DNA of 64,000 nucleotides from Jiella marina (GCF_024359545.1 NZ_JAKQZG010000009.1:1-64000); one strand, 5' to 3'. Counted from the first letter of the stretch, positions 38,903 through 49,684 are shown. A program made the numbers and translations. The notes: generated by a model from the sequence alone, not told the origin.

Positions 38903-39889
38903 ATGCGAATCTTGCGCGCTGCCTTTGCTGCTGTTCTGGTGCTCGCCACGTTCCACGTGGCCCACGCACAGGAAAACGAGACCGTCCGCGTCGGCGTCCT
39001 CAAATACGGGACCGTCAATTGGGAACTCGACGCCATGCAGCGCGCCGGGATGGACGAGAAGTTCGGGATCGACCTGGAAGTCGTGCCCTTTGCCGGTGAG
39101 AACGCCTCGACCGTGGCCCTGCAGGCCGAAAGCGTCGACATGATCGTCTCCGACTGGCTCTGGGTGTCGCGCCAGCGCGCCGACGGCGCCGATTACACTT
39201 TCGTGCCCTATTCGACCTCCGTCGGCTCGCTGATGATTCCGGGCGACAGCGACGTTCAGAATCTCGGTGACCTCAAGGGCAAGACGATCGGCGTCGCCGG
39301 CGGTCCGCTCGACAAGAACTGGCTCCTGATCCAGGCGCTGGCCGAAAAGGAATACGGGGTCGATCTGTCGGCCGAGAACGAGATCGCCTTCGGCGCACCG
39401 CCTCTGCTCGCCGAAAAGGCGCGCTCGGGTGAGCTGGATGCGGTCTTGAACTTCTGGCACTATGCCGCCAGGCTCGAAGCCGAGGGCTTCCGCACGCTGA
39501 TCTCCGGCACCGAGGCGGCGATGGAGATGGGCACCTCCGGTCCGGTCGCGGCGATCGGCTGGGTCTTCCGCGACAGTTTCGCCGAGGAGCATCCCGAGGC
39601 CGTCAACGGCTTCCTGAAGGCCGACCAGGCGACGAAGGAGCTGCTCGCCAGTTCCGACGAGGCCTGGCAGGAATTGAAGCCGCTGATGAAGGCCGACAGC
39701 GAGGAGGCCTTCGAGACCCTGCGCGATCGCTACCGGGAAGGCATCCCTTCGCGCTCCGGCGCGGAAGAAGCCGCGGATACGGAGAAGCTTTACGAGGTGC
39801 TGGCAGAGATCGGCGGCGAGAAGCTGGTCGGGCCGTCCCCGACGCTTGTCGAGGGCACCTATTTCGACGACACGAAGAATGGCTCTTGA
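38903..39889 (+). CDS. ABC solute-binding protein, SsuA/NMT1-like
   Basis: A 328-residue periplasmic protein with a cleavable signal peptide (RILRAAFAAVLVLATFHVAHA) after GGAGGA. The fold is the NMT1/SsuA group used for sulfonates, nitrate, thiamine precursors and others. Conserved stretches include GVLKYGTVNWELDAMQ, DMIVSDWLWVSRQRA and LKGKTIGVAGGPLDKNWLL. The ligand cannot be told. The stop overlaps the permease gene by 11 bases. Confidence 0.88.
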   Translation: MRILRAAFAAVLVLATFHVAHAQENETVRVGVLKYGTVNWELDAMQRAGMDEKFGIDLEVVPFAGENASTVALQAESVDMIVSDWLWVSRQRADGADYTFVPYSTSVGSLMIPGDSDVQNLGDLKGKTIGVAGGPLDKNWLLIQALAEKEYGVDLSAENEIAFGAPPLLAEKARSGELDAVLNFWHYAARLEAEGFRTLISGTEAAMEMGTSGPVAAIGWVFRDSFAEEHPEAVNGFLKADQATKELLASSDEAWQELKPLMKADSEEAFETLRDRYREGIPSRSGAEEAADTEKLYEVLAEIGGEKLVGPSPTLVEGTYFDDTKNGS

Positions 39890-40682
39890 GGCAGAAGCAC
39901 CCGCATCGGATCGCACGGGTTTCGTCACTGCGCTGAAGCCCGGTGTCGTCACCGCCGTCTCGCTGCTCGGCCTGCTCGCCATCTGGTGGGTCGCGGCCGA
40001 GATCGCCGACAGTCGCGTTCTGCCGACGCCGCCCGAGGTCGCGAGCGCCTTCTGGCAGGACGCCGCGACCGGAGAACTGTTCTTTCACCTCGCCATGACG
40101 CTGATGCGCGTGGCAAGCGCCTTCATTCTCGCCATGGTGCTTGGATCGGCCATCGGCATCGCGCTGGGCATGAGCAGGCAGGCCGATCGCTTCTTCGATC
40201 CCTGGCTGATCCTGTTCCTGAACATCCCGGCGCTGGTGGTGATCGTGCTCGCCTATATCTGGTTCGGCCTGAACGAGGTGGCGGCCGTCGGGGCAATCGC
40301 TGTCAACAAGATCCCGAACGTCGTCGTCACCATGCGCGAAGGCGCCCGCGCTCTCGACCGGGACCTCGGCGAAATGGCCCGGGTCTACCGCTTCTCAAGC
40401 TTCAAGACGCTGCGCCACGTGGTGCTGCCGCAATTGCAGCCCTATTTCGCCGCCGCCTCGCGCTCCGGGATCTCGCTGATCTGGAAGATCGCGCTGGTCG
40501 TCGAACTCCTGGGGCGTTCGAACGGTGTCGGATTCCAGATCAATCTCTATTTCCAGCTCTTCGACGTGGCCGCGATCCTTGCCTACACGCTGGCCTTCGT
40601 CGCCGTCATGCTGATCATCGAGTTCGCCCTTGTCCAACCTTTCGAAGCCTACTCCACCCGCTGGCGGCCGCGACGCGCTTGA
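39879..40682 (+). CDS. ABC importer permease, SsuC/TauC-like
   Basis: A 267-residue permease with about six helices. The coupling loop is MARVYRFSSFKTLRHVVLPQ. It begins MALEAEAPAS inside the end of the binding-protein gene and its last 53 bases overlap the ATPase gene, so the three genes are one unit. The substrate is unknown. Confidence 0.9.
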   Translation: MALEAEAPASDRTGFVTALKPGVVTAVSLLGLLAIWWVAAEIADSRVLPTPPEVASAFWQDAATGELFFHLAMTLMRVASAFILAMVLGSAIGIALGMSRQADRFFDPWLILFLNIPALVVIVLAYIWFGLNEVAAVGAIAVNKIPNVVVTMREGARALDRDLGEMARVYRFSSFKTLRHVVLPQLQPYFAAASRSGISLIWKIALVVELLGRSNGVGFQINLYFQLFDVAAILAYTLAFVAVMLIIEFALVQPFEAYSTRWRPRRA

Positions 40683-41388
40683 GGTCGAGATCCGCAACAA
40701 GGCGTTTCAGGGCGCCGATGGCAGCCGGGTGGAGGCGATCGCGGAGATTGCCTTCCGGGTCGAACCGGCAAGCTTCGCGACGCTGATCGGCCCGTCCGGC
40801 TGCGGCAAGACCACGACGCTTCGGATCATTCTCGGCCTCGAACAGCAGTTTGAAGGCCGGCTCCGATTTCCCGACGACGGCGCGCGCGTAGCGGCTGTCT
40901 TTCAGGAGCCCCGGCTCCTGCCCTGGCGCACGGTGGAACAGAATGTCCGCCTCGCCCTGCCTGAGACGGAAAAGGGCGCCGATCTCGATATCTTGTTCGA
41001 AATCCTCGGGCTCGATCAGATGCGCTCGCGTTATCCGGGGGAGCTCTCGCTGGGCCTTGCCCGCCGCGTCGCGCTCGCGCGCGCCTTCGCCATCAAACCG
41101 TCGCTTCTCGTCCTTGACGAGCCGTTCGTCTCGCTCGACGAACAGACGGCGACGCGACTGCGCCAACTCCTGATCGAGGTCTGGTCGGCCCGCCCGACCA
41201 CGGCTCTGATGGTCACACACAATCTGCGGGAGGCGGTGCAGCTCTCCGACCAGATCATCTTCCTGACCGAGCGGCCTGCGCGAGTTCGCGGCATCCATCG
41301 GCTCGACAAGCCGCGTGCCGAACGTGATACGCGCTGGCGGGAGACAACCCTGTCGTCCCTCGCCAAGCGCTATTCCGGAGTGCTGTGA
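40630..41388 (+). CDS. ABC importer ATPase with altered signature motif
   Basis: A 252-residue ATPase. Walker A GPSGCGKTTT, Q loop VFQEPRLLPWRTV, Walker B LLVLDEPFVSLD and H loop MVTHNLREAVQ look normal. The LSGGQ-type signature reads LSLGLARRVALARAF, so the first Gly and the Gln positions are replaced. The start is apparently TTG, deep inside the permease gene. The stop abuts the stop of the convergent DUF1344 gene. Confidence 0.9.
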   Translation: MSNLSKPTPPAGGRDALEVEIRNKAFQGADGSRVEAIAEIAFRVEPASFATLIGPSGCGKTTTLRIILGLEQQFEGRLRFPDDGARVAAVFQEPRLLPWRTVEQNVRLALPETEKGADLDILFEILGLDQMRSRYPGELSLGLARRVALARAFAIKPSLLVLDEPFVSLDEQTATRLRQLLIEVWSARPTTALMVTHNLREAVQLSDQIIFLTERPARVRGIHRLDKPRAERDTRWRETTLSSLAKRYSGVL

Positions 41389-41646
41389 TCAGAGCACCCG
41401 AAGCTCGGGCTGGTCCTGCGATTGATCGGCCTCGTCATAGATGACGACGACCATCATGCCCTGGGCGATCGCGCCGTAGTCGAAATCCGGTGGCAGATCG
41501 TACACCTCGCCGTCGCTGAGCTTGATCTGCGAACGCTCCGGATCGATCGATTCGATCACGCCGTCGCTTTCGGCCGCCATGGCTGGAATCGACAGGGCGA
41601 CCGTCAGGAAAGAGCTTGCGAAAAATGCCAGAATACGCCTCGTCAC
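41389..41646 (-). CDS. Exported DUF1344 protein
   Basis: An 85-residue protein with a signal peptide ending at AMAAES. The mature part (SDGVIESIDPERSQIKLSDG) is the small beta-rich DUF1344 domain, common in Rhizobiales and of unknown function. It is convergent with the ABC operon, the two stops being adjacent. Confidence 0.85.
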   Translation of the reverse strand: MTRRILAFFASSFLTVALSIPAMAAESDGVIESIDPERSQIKLSDGEVYDLPPDFDYGAIAQGMMVVVIYDEADQSQDQPELRVL

Positions 41647-41937
41647 GACCTTGACCTCACTTGCAGCTTCCCTTCCTTCCAGCCCGCTTCGCGTCGGTTC
41701 CGGGAGCGTTACTGGGAACGCTTCGGGCGAGACGAACCGGGCCGTCGTTCACAAGGCACAGACTTGTCCTCGATTGTGTCCAAAGTCGTACGCCGCGATG
41801 ACGTTTTGTGTCTGAAAATTTGACCGCGGTGCGAGAGGCGGAATATGCAACGAATTGGTCGATATGCGGGCTGCAGATCGTAAGATCGCAGCCGCGGCGG
41901 CTGGGTTGAACACTATTCTGAAAGCCTCCGGCCCCAT

Positions 41938-43038
41938 ATGTCCCACAACAGTTTCGGCCATCTCTTCCGCGTGACGACCTGGGGCGAGAGCCACGGGATC
42001 GCCATCGGCTGCACCGTCGACGGCACCCCGCCGGGGATCCGCTTTTCCGAGGCCGATATCCAGGCCTATCTCGACCGCCGCCGCCCCGGCCAGTCGCGCT
42101 ACACGACCCAGCGCCAGGAGCCGGACGCAGTCCGGGTTCTCTCCGGCGTCATGCCCGGCGAGACCGAAGGCGAGTTGATCTCCACGGGCACGCCGATCGC
42201 GCTGCAGATCGACAACACCGATCAGCGCTCGAAGGACTATTCCGACATCGCCAAGCGCTACCGGCCGGGCCACGCCGACGTCACCTATGACGTCAAATAC
42301 GGTATTCGCGATTATCGTGGCGGCGGCCGCTCCTCGGCGCGCGAGACCGCAATGCGCGTTGCCGCCGGTGCGATCGCGCGGCGCATCGTGCCGGCTCTTC
42401 GTGTGCGCGGCGCGCTCGTTGCGATCGGCGACCTCTGGGTCGATCGTTCCCGCTGGGATTGGGCGGAGGTCGATCGCAATCCCTTCTTCTGCCCCGACGT
42501 GGAGACCGCGAGCCGTTGGGCGGAGCATCTCGACGGCGTACGCAAGCGCGGCTCGTCGATCGGTGCCGTCGTGGAGATCGTGGCAGAGGGCGTGCCGGCG
42601 GGTCTCGGCGCGCCGATCTACGGCAAGCTCGACGCCGACATCGCAGCAGGTCTCATGTCGATCAACGCCGTCAAAGGCGTCGAGATCGGCGACGGCTTCG
42701 CGTCGGCCGCCCTTTCCGGCGAAGACAATGCCGACGAGATGCGCCCGGGCCCCGACGGCAAGCCGGAATTCCTTTCGAACCATGCCGGCGGCATCCTCGG
42801 TGGCATCTCGACCGGCCAGCCGGTTGTCGCTCGCTTCGCGGTCAAGCCGACCTCCTCGATCCTGACGCCGCGACAGTCGGTCGACGCCGACGGTCAGCCG
42901 GTCGACGTCATGACCAAGGGTCGCCACGACCCTTGTGTCGGGATCCGTGCCGTCCCCGTCGGCGAGGCCATGGTCGCCTGCGCGATTGCCGACCATTACC
43001 TCAGAGACAGGGGACAGACGGGACGGAACAGAACTTAG
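41938..43038 (+). CDS. aroC: Chorismate synthase
   Basis: A 366-residue FMN-dependent enzyme giving chorismate from EPSP. Family signatures: [40 protein letters not shown] and [20 protein letters not shown]. The product feeds prephenate and so PheA (23765-24730). Normal length. It stands alone with a 290-base upstream region in which I see no gene. Confidence 0.98.
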   Translation: MSHNSFGHLFRVTTWGESHGIAIGCTVDGTPPGIRFSEADIQAYLDRRRPGQSRYTTQRQEPDAVRVLSGVMPGETEGELISTGTPIALQIDNTDQRSKDYSDIAKRYRPGHADVTYDVKYGIRDYRGGGRSSARETAMRVAAGAIARRIVPALRVRGALVAIGDLWVDRSRWDWAEVDRNPFFCPDVETASRWAEHLDGVRKRGSSIGAVVEIVAEGVPAGLGAPIYGKLDADIAAGLMSINAVKGVEIGDGFASAALSGEDNADEMRPGPDGKPEFLSNHAGGILGGISTGQPVVARFAVKPTSSILTPRQSVDADGQPVDVMTKGRHDPCVGIRAVPVGEAMVACAIADHYLRDRGQTGRNRT

Positions 43039-43115
43039 CTGTCGCGCGGGCGGGCCGTTCGGGGCATGATAGGCTCGGCGATTGAACAATCTTGGGAAAA
43101 CGTTAGCTCGATCTG

Positions 43116-44042
43116 ATGCACACCCGGTTCTATCATCATGAAATCTTCGCCGAGCACCTGACCGGCCCGGGCCATCCCGAGCGCCCGGATCGCATGAAGG
43201 CCATCGCAGCGGCACTCGAAGCCGAAACCTTTCATCTCCTCGACAGGGCCGAGGCACCGGAAGGAGCGCTCGAGTCGATCTATCGCTGCCATCCGGAGAA
43301 CTACGTCCGCAAGGTCGCGAAAACCATTCCTGAAGAGGGGATGGGCCGGATCGACGCCGACACGATCGTCAGTCCGAAGAGCTTCACGGCCGCACTGCAC
43401 GCCGTCGGGGCGGCTACCGCCGCCGTCGACGACGTGATGAGCGATCAGGCGCAGAACGTCTTCGTTGCGGCCAGGCCCCCGGGCCACCATGCCGAAGCTG
43501 TGACGGCGATGGGTTTCTGTCTGTTCAACAACGCGGCCATTGCCGCGCGCCATGCCCAGGCCGTCCATGGGCTGGAGCGGGTCGCGATCATCGACTGGGA
43601 CGTCCATCACGGCAATGGCACCCAGGACATCTTCTGGTCCGACAAGACCGTGATGTACGCCTCGACCCACCAGATGCCGCTTTATCCCGGTACCGGCGCC
43701 AAGGACGAGACCGGCGCCGGCAACATCGTCAACGCGCCGCTTTCCGAGGGCGACGGAGGCGAAGCGTTCCGGGAGGCCTTCAATCACCGCATCCTGCCGG
43801 AACTGGAAGTCTTCGAGCCGGATCTCGTCATCATCTCGGCCGGCTTCGACGCCCATTGGCGCGACCCGCTGGCCGGCATCAATCTGACGGAGGCCGATTT
43901 CGACTGGGCGACGGGCAAGCTTCTCGACATTGCCGACCGCTTCTCCAAGGGCCGGCTTGTCAGTCTGCTGGAGGGCGGCTACGACCTTCAGGGACTCGCC
44001 TTTTCGAGCGCGGCCCACATCAAGCGCCTGATGACCGGCTGA
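43116..44042 (+). CDS. Histone deacetylase family (acetylpolyamine amidohydrolase-like) protein
   Basis: A 308-residue zinc amidohydrolase of the HDAC fold. Catalytic features: ARPPGHHAEAVTAMGFCLFN (His-His), IIDWDVHHGNGTQDIFW (zinc ligands Asp and His), VIISAGFDAHWRDPL (Asp) and LEGGYDLQGLA. Bacterial members deacetylate polyamines or small acetyl compounds; the true substrate is unknown. It sits just upstream of xseB-dxs, a common linkage in this order. Confidence 0.92.
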   Translation: MHTRFYHHEIFAEHLTGPGHPERPDRMKAIAAALEAETFHLLDRAEAPEGALESIYRCHPENYVRKVAKTIPEEGMGRIDADTIVSPKSFTAALHAVGAATAAVDDVMSDQAQNVFVAARPPGHHAEAVTAMGFCLFNNAAIAARHAQAVHGLERVAIIDWDVHHGNGTQDIFWSDKTVMYASTHQMPLYPGTGAKDETGAGNIVNAPLSEGDGGEAFREAFNHRILPELEVFEPDLVIISAGFDAHWRDPLAGINLTEADFDWATGKLLDIADRFSKGRLVSLLEGGYDLQGLAFSSAAHIKRLMTG

Positions 44043-44118
44043 CCGCCGCACCTTGCGCCTTTCCACCAAGCCGATCGCCCGGTGACTCGACCGGACCAGG
44101 AATGAGAGGATTCGTCCC

Positions 44119-44391
44119 ATGGCCGAAACCGCCGAAGCCAAGCTGCCGGCCGACGATTCCGACATCAAGCGCATGAGCTTCGAGGATGCGATCGCAGCCC
44201 TGGAGCGGATCGTGACCGATCTGGAGCGCGGCGACGTGCCCCTCGACATCTCGATCCGGATCTACGAGCGCGGCGAGAAGCTGAAGAATCATTGCGACCG
44301 TCTCTTGTCCGCCGCCGAGGACAAGGTGGAGAAGATCAAGCTCAATCGCGCCGGCAAGCCGACAGGCACCGAACCGCTCGATCCGGGCTGA
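44119..44391 (+). CDS. xseB: Exodeoxyribonuclease VII small subunit
   Basis: A 90-residue coiled-coil subunit. [20 protein letters not shown] and [20 protein letters not shown] are family-typical. The large subunit XseA is not in this window. It lies 76 bases after the deacetylase gene and 262 before dxs. Confidence 0.95.
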   Translation: MAETAEAKLPADDSDIKRMSFEDAIAALERIVTDLERGDVPLDISIRIYERGEKLKNHCDRLLSAAEDKVEKIKLNRAGKPTGTEPLDPG

Positions 44392-44653
44392 GGGGATGAA
44401 AGCCCCCATGCCGCGGCGAAAAGCAGCAAGCTCATGAAATTTTACGCAAGATTGAGCGCGCACATGGCCGCGGGGTTGCGGACAGAGGCTTGAAGAGCGC
44501 ACTCTGTAACCGATTTAAGCTGCCGAGCTGCCTCTTGAAGCATCAGTTCGCTTCGGCAAGCGCGAGACTTGCAGCCGCACCCCCACTCGGGAGGTGCCGG
44601 CTAAAACGATCTCGTCGGGCAGTTCGGATGTGTCATTGAGAGGTCTTTGCCCG

Positions 44654-46570
44654 GTGCCAGACAGTACGAATACGCCGCTCCTCGATCAGATTGCCTCGCC
44701 GGTCGACCTTCGCAAACTGGACGAGCACCAGCTGAGCCAGCTGGCCGACGAGCTTCGCGCCGATCTGATCGAGCAGATCTCCAAGACCGGCGGCCATCTC
44801 GGTGCCGGTCTAGGCGTGGTCGAACTGACCGTGGCGCTGCATTACGTCTTCAACACGCCCGACGACCGGCTGATCTGGGACGTCGGCCATCAGGCCTATC
44901 CGCACAAGATCCTGACCGGCCGCCGCGACCGGATGACAACGATCCGCCAGGAGGATGGGCTTTCCGGTTTCGCCAAGCGGGCGGAAAGCGAATATGACGC
45001 CTTCGGCGCCGGCCACTCCTCGACCTCGATCTCGGCCGGCCTCGGCATGGCGGTGGCGCGCGACCTTTCCGGCGGCACCAACAATGTCATCTCGGTCATC
45101 GGCGACGGGGCGATGAGCGCGGGCATGGCCTATGAGGCGATGAACAATGCCGGCGCGCTCGACGCCCGCCTGATCGTCATCCTCAACGACAACGACATGT
45201 CGATCGCCCCGCCCACCGGGGCGATGAGCCACTATCTTGCTCGGCTCGTTTCCGGCAAGACCTACCGGACCTTGCGCGACCGCGCCAAGAACTTCACCCG
45301 GCACCTGCCGGACTTCATGCGCGAGGGCGCCCGGCGCACCGAGGAATACACCCGCGGCTTCTTCACAGGCGGCACGATGTTCGAGGAGCTCGGCTTCTTC
45401 TATGTCGGGCCGATCGACGGCCACGATCTCGACCATCTCCTGCCGGTTCTGAAGAATGTGCGCGATGCCAAGACCGGCCCGATCCTGGTCCATGTCATCA
45501 CCAAGAAGGGCAAGGGCTACGGACCAGCCGAAAGCTCGGACGACAAGTATCACGGCGTCTCGAAATTCGACGTGATCACCGGCGCCCAGGCCAAATCCAA
45601 GGGCAATCTTCCGAGTTATACCGGCGTCTTCGCCGAAAGCCTGATCCGCGAGGCGGAGGAAGATGACAAGATCGTCGCCGTGAACGCCGCCATGCCGGCA
45701 GGCACCGGCCTCGACAAGTTCGGCGCCCGCTTTCCGGGCCGGACCTTCGATGTCGGCATTGCCGAGCAGCATGCCGTCACCTTCTCGGCCGGCCTCGCCG
45801 CCGAAGGGTACCGCCCCTTCGCAGCTATCTATTCGACCTTCCTGCAACGGGCCTATGACCAGATCGTCCACGACGTGGTGATCCAGAAGCTCCCCGTTCG
45901 CTTTGCCATCGACCGCGCCGGCTATGTCGGTGCCGACGGTCCGACCCATGCCGGTTCCTTCGACATCTCCTATCTGACAGCCCTTCCCGACATGGTGGTG
46001 ATGGCGGCCGGCGACGAGGCGGAACTGAAGCACATGGTGCGCACCGCCGCCGCCTATGACGAGGGCCCGATCGCCTTCCGCTATCCGCGCGGCAACGGTG
46101 TCGGGGTCGAGATGCCGCAGCGGGGCGAACTCCTGGAAATCGGCAAGGGCCGCGTCATGAAGGAAGGCTCGAAAGTCGCGATCCTCTCCTTCGGAACGCG
46201 GCTGGCCGATGCCTTGAAGGCCGCCGGGGAACTCGACGGATTCGGGCTTTCGACGACCGTCGTCGACGCCCGCTTTGCCAAGCCTCTCGACACGGCCCTG
46301 GTCGCCCGGCTCGCACGCGAACACGAGGTTCTCGTCACCGTCGAGGAAGGCGCGGTCGGCGGCTTCGGCTCGCAGGTGATGCAGTTCTTGGCCATGAAGG
46401 GCCTGCTCGACAGCGGCCTGAAGATCCGTCCAATGGTCATGCCTGACCGCTTCGTCAATCAGGCCGCGCCCGATGCCATGGTGAAGGCGGCAGGGCTCGA
46501 CGCGAAGGCAATCGTCGACACGGTGTTCCGGGCGCTCGGCGAAGAGGCGAACCGGGTCCTGCAGGCTTGA
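44654..46570 (+). CDS. dxs: 1-deoxy-D-xylulose-5-phosphate synthase
   Basis: A 638-residue thiamine-diphosphate enzyme making DXP for isoprenoids and thiamine/pyridoxal. Motifs: [37 protein letters not shown], the TPP-binding [15 protein letters not shown], and the pyrimidine-domain [21 protein letters not shown] at 44654 gives the family start ([12 protein letters not shown]). In relatives tlyA often follows; here ppa follows after 200 bases. Confidence 0.97.
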   Translation: MPDSTNTPLLDQIASPVDLRKLDEHQLSQLADELRADLIEQISKTGGHLGAGLGVVELTVALHYVFNTPDDRLIWDVGHQAYPHKILTGRRDRMTTIRQEDGLSGFAKRAESEYDAFGAGHSSTSISAGLGMAVARDLSGGTNNVISVIGDGAMSAGMAYEAMNNAGALDARLIVILNDNDMSIAPPTGAMSHYLARLVSGKTYRTLRDRAKNFTRHLPDFMREGARRTEEYTRGFFTGGTMFEELGFFYVGPIDGHDLDHLLPVLKNVRDAKTGPILVHVITKKGKGYGPAESSDDKYHGVSKFDVITGAQAKSKGNLPSYTGVFAESLIREAEEDDKIVAVNAAMPAGTGLDKFGARFPGRTFDVGIAEQHAVTFSAGLAAEGYRPFAAIYSTFLQRAYDQIVHDVVIQKLPVRFAIDRAGYVGADGPTHAGSFDISYLTALPDMVVMAAGDEAELKHMVRTAAAYDEGPIAFRYPRGNGVGVEMPQRGELLEIGKGRVMKEGSKVAILSFGTRLADALKAAGELDGFGLSTTVVDARFAKPLDTALVARLAREHEVLVTVEEGAVGGFGSQVMQFLAMKGLLDSGLKIRPMVMPDRFVNQAAPDAMVKAAGLDAKAIVDTVFRALGEEANRVLQA

Positions 46571-46770
46571 GCGCCGAGCCGCGCGAGACGTCGCGCGGGA
46601 TGCTCTCTCCGACGAACGGGTCGGTTGCGCAGGGTGGCGAGAGCGGGTAATCAGCCCGCCATCGAGGGCGCCTGCGGCCAGCGGCGTGGCGAACGGTTTC
46701 GCCGGCCAGACTCGCCTTGCGGGAATTGGCTTCAGCGCGTGTCTTCGCCAAAACGTTTGAGGAGCCATCC

Positions 46771-47313
46771 ATGCGCATCGACGCCATCGCCCGCGGCAAC
46801 AATCCCCCCGACGACATCAACGTCATCATCGAAGTGCCTCTGGGCGGCCAGCCGATCAAGTACGAGATGGACAAGGAGGCCGGCTGCCTCGTCGTCGATC
46901 GCTTCCTCTACACGCCGATGACCTATCCCGGCAATTACGGCTTCGTGCCGCATACGCTGTCCGACGATGGCGATCCGATCGACGTCCTGATCTGCAACAC
47001 GCGGCCGCTCTTTCCCGGCTGCGTCATCAATTGCCGGCCGATCGGCGTCCTGGTGATGGAAGACAACAAGGGCGTCGACGAGAAGATCATCGCCGTGCCC
47101 TCGCCCGACCTCACCCAGCGCTATTCGAAAGTGTTCGAGTACAGCGACCTGCCCGAGATCACGCTGAAACAGATCGAACATTTCTTCGAGCACTACAAGG
47201 ATCTAGAGCCCGGCAAATGGGTCAAGATCGGCGATTGGGGCGGTAGCGAAAAGGCCCGCAAGCTGATCAGCGAAGCGGTCGAACGCGCCGGCCAGCAGCC
47301 GAAGGCCGTCTGA
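46771..47313 (+). CDS. ppa: Inorganic pyrophosphatase
   Basis: A 180-residue soluble family-I enzyme. Active-site signatures: [39 protein letters not shown] and [24 protein letters not shown] precedes the ATG at 46771, which fixes the start. Confidence 0.97.
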   Translation: MRIDAIARGNNPPDDINVIIEVPLGGQPIKYEMDKEAGCLVVDRFLYTPMTYPGNYGFVPHTLSDDGDPIDVLICNTRPLFPGCVINCRPIGVLVMEDNKGVDEKIIAVPSPDLTQRYSKVFEYSDLPEITLKQIEHFFEHYKDLEPGKWVKIGDWGGSEKARKLISEAVERAGQQPKAV

Positions 47314-47784
47314 ACGAGGCCACGAAGAGCCCCGACGTCGGAAATTCGTCAGGAAGGCCGCTCAGCGGTCGAAGGCTTCGGTCGCGGCGGAATTGCCCGC
47401 GACCGGCCTGAAAGACAGCGATACCGATCCCGCTGCGAGAGGGCCGATCGCATACGACAGCGCGTTGCGTTTGCGGCTGCTCGGCCAGAGCGCCGCGCGT
47501 CCGATTTGACACGCGAAAGGCGCCCTCGCTCATCGGATCAGCGCTTTGCGAAAATCGCTCCGATCTTGCGCCGGCGCTCTTGCCGGCCCGAGGACTTTCG
47601 CGACGGCGTTCGGCCGGTGACGCTAAGAGCGCGGCCATCCGCTGCACCTCTTGTTTTTCGATAAACTCGGCCGGGTTCGCTCCATGCGAAAACTGCAAAT
47701 CTGACATGCAATTTGCTGCCCTTTATTCAGGCAGTAATGAACAATAATTAGGCGGTATCAACCCATGAGGATGGAGTCCCTCCA
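47314..47784. other. Non-coding gap before the DUF1127 gene
   Basis: About 470 bases. Apparent frames, such as one on the minus strand at 47267-47707, are Arg/Ser-rich with no motif. The right end turns AT-rich and contains a CTGCC-N9-GGCAG dyad (47716-47734) that may be a regulator site for the mini-gene that follows. Confidence 0.45.
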
Positions 47785-47934
47785 ATGTTCCGCGAATTTG
47801 CCAAACGCTTCAAATCGATGCGCGCCGCGCACTCCGACATCATCGCCCTGCAGCGCATGGACGACCGTTCGCTCGAAGATATCGGCCTCACCCGTGCGCA
47901 GATCCGGCGCGCTGTTCGCTACGGTCGCAGCTAA
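47785..47934 (+). CDS. DUF1127 (YjiS-like) mini-protein
   Basis: A 49-residue basic protein, MFREFAKRFKSMRAAHSDII..., ending AVRYGRS. The helical core (LQRMDDRSLEDIGLTRAQI) is the DUF1127 signature. Some DUF1127 proteins in alphaproteobacteria bind RNA and influence sRNA turnover and phosphate or carbon responses. GGAG precedes the start. It is too short for most automatic length cut-offs. Confidence 0.9.
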   Translation: MFREFAKRFKSMRAAHSDIIALQRMDDRSLEDIGLTRAQIRRAVRYGRS

Positions 47935-48039
47935 GCAGCTTGTTGAAGCGCAAGACGGGCAACGGCACCGGTTCTGATCGGCCGACCATGCCCACGACCG
48001 ACAGCGTGCTGTTCCGGCGTCCCTGTCGCGACAATTGAG

Positions 48040-48080
48040 ATCGGCCGTTCGACGAGATCGATCGGCCGATTTCCTTTTCC
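48040..48080 (+). terminator. Candidate terminator after DUF1127 gene
   Basis: ATCGGCCG (48040-48047) pairs with CGGCCGAT (48063-48070) across a 15-base loop and is followed by TTCCTTTTCC. It is convergent with the next gene, so it may end transcripts from the left. Confidence 0.45.
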
Positions 48081-48149
48081 AGGCCCCGCCCAACTACGAG
48101 GCAGCCACCGGCAGGCCAGCGGAATTTGCACAATACTTGGTCAATTACC

Positions 48150-48767
48150 CTATCGACCGACGGCCGTCGCGCCCGCCGCGAGATTTCCGACCTGACCAAG
48201 GAAGCGGGCCGGATCCGATCCGCAGACGAAATCGACCGCTTGCTCGTCAGCCAACTGCCGCGCCAGTGTGTTGGCGTCGCGATTGGCGCTTGCGTCGACA
48301 TAGCCCACTGTGCAGCCTGGCACGCCTGGTCGGCCGATCCGGTAGACGCCAAGCACCTGGGCGCGTTCCGGCGGCACACTACCCGCATCGAGATGGAATC
48401 TGAGGATCGCGGCAAAGGGCTCGCCGTCGATCAGTCGCCATTCGATCGTCTCACCGGGTTCGTTGAAGGCGGAGAACGTGTCGAAGTCTCTGTTCTTTGC
48501 GCCGAAGTCGACGTCGAAGCGCAGATCACCCTCCGACAGATAGACCGTGATCCCCTCGTAGCCCGGACAGAGGAAGTCCGCACCGCCGCCTTCCTCCGAC
48601 ACGTTCTCGATATGGCACCGATCGAGATCAAGCTTCGTATAGGCGCTGTCGAAGGACGCTGCCTGGACCGGCATGGCGAAAAGTCCGGCGGCAAGCGCGG
48701 AAGCCGTGAGCCTAGGAAGAAGTCTCTCCCCGACCGACTTGGAGGCGAAACATGCGATCGAGGACAT
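48150..48767 (-). CDS. Exported hypothetical protein
   Basis: A 205-residue protein starting MSSIACFASKSVGERLL after GGAGAAG. A signal peptide ends near MPVQAAS. The mature part is acidic with four cysteines spaced as two likely disulfides (DRCHIEN, DFLCPGYE, GCTVGYVD, DFVCGSD). I do not recognise the family. It follows the DUF167 gene by 23 bases on the same strand. Confidence 0.75.
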   Translation of the reverse strand: MSSIACFASKSVGERLLPRLTASALAAGLFAMPVQAASFDSAYTKLDLDRCHIENVSEEGGGADFLCPGYEGITVYLSEGDLRFDVDFGAKNRDFDTFSAFNEPGETIEWRLIDGEPFAAILRFHLDAGSVPPERAQVLGVYRIGRPGVPGCTVGYVDASANRDANTLARQLADEQAVDFVCGSDPARFLGQVGNLAAGATAVGR

Positions 48768-48790
48768 CCGCGCTTCTCCGGCTGAGCGCC

Positions 48791-49108
48791 TCATGAGCCG
48801 AGACGCTGAACGACCGAAGCGAGATTAGCAGCCTCCCCTGAAATGCACAGGGTCTTCTGCCGCGCGGTCTCTCCGCTGGTGATGGCGATGGCGGATTTCG
48901 GCAGCTTCAATGTCTTGGCCACAAGCGCGATGAGCGCCTTGTTGGCCTTGCCGGATTCCGGCACGGCGCTGACGCGAACTGCAAGACGCACGCTGCCGGC
49001 CGCGTCCGCGACGGGGCCCTCGACAGCGTCCCTGGAGGATCGCGGCGTCAGGCGCACATAGAGGAGGAGATCCTCGCCCGAGGGCTGCAGGTAGGCAGGT
49101 TCCGCCAC
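48791..49108 (-). CDS. DUF167 (YggU) family protein
   Basis: A 105-residue cytoplasmic protein. RLTPRSSRDAVEGP, VRVSAVPESGKANKALI and LPKSAIAITSGETARQK are the YggU signature. Function is unknown, but linkage to yggT is conserved and is seen here 23 bases away. Confidence 0.92.
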   Translation of the reverse strand: MAEPAYLQPSGEDLLLYVRLTPRSSRDAVEGPVADAAGSVRLAVRVSAVPESGKANKALIALVAKTLKLPKSAIAITSGETARQKTLCISGEAANLASVVQRLGS

Positions 49109-49131
49109 ATCCTCTCCCGCAAGGCAGACTG

Positions 49132-49434
49132 TCAGATCCCGGCCCGGTAGATCGCCGGGTTGATGTACTGCGAGATCAGGATCTGCAGGAACATGATGCC
49201 GAAGAGGACGACCAGAGGAGAAAGATCGATGCCGCCCAGATTGGGCATGAACCGGCGGATCCGCCTATAGACCGGCTCGGTTAGCTGCCAAAGGAATCGG
49301 CCGATCGCGTCCACGACCGGATTGCCCGGATTGACGATATTGAACGCGTAGAGCCAGGACAGGACGGCCGAAGCGATGACGATCCACCAATAGAGATTGA
49401 GGGCCTGATAGAGAACGAAAGTGACTGCGAGCAT
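49132..49434 (-). CDS. YggT family membrane protein
   Basis: A 100-residue protein with two hydrophobic segments ([20 protein letters not shown] and [17 protein letters not shown]). [20 protein letters not shown] and [13 protein letters not shown] are conserved. I chose the ATG at 49434; one seven codons upstream is possible. It precedes the DUF167 gene, the usual order. Confidence 0.88.
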   Translation of the reverse strand: MLAVTFVLYQALNLYWWIVIASAVLSWLYAFNIVNPGNPVVDAIGRFLWQLTEPVYRRIRRFMPNLGGIDLSPLVVLFGIMFLQILISQYINPAIYRAGI

Positions 49435-49608
49435 CGATCCGGTGCCTTGGTTCATCGGTCGTTGCCGATGTAGACATCCGCAGGTGTCGGCGCAAGCAAG
49501 ACGGGCCTCGAGCGTTAATTTGCGCGCCGCAAGCGCCTTGAGCTGGCCACGCGAAATTCGTTGACAGCGCGGCCCCGCTGGCTCTAAAAGCCGCCAGCAT
49601 CGGTGGAC

Positions 49609-49684
<76 letters not shown>

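Noticed and set aside
44392-44653. Possible riboswitch in the dxs leader
   Set aside because: No conserved riboswitch core could be recognised by eye; a covariance search would be needed.
47267-47707. 146-codon minus-strand frame in the ppa-DUF1127 gap
   Set aside because: Arg/Ser/Ala-rich, overlaps the end of ppa, no motif or ribosome binding site.
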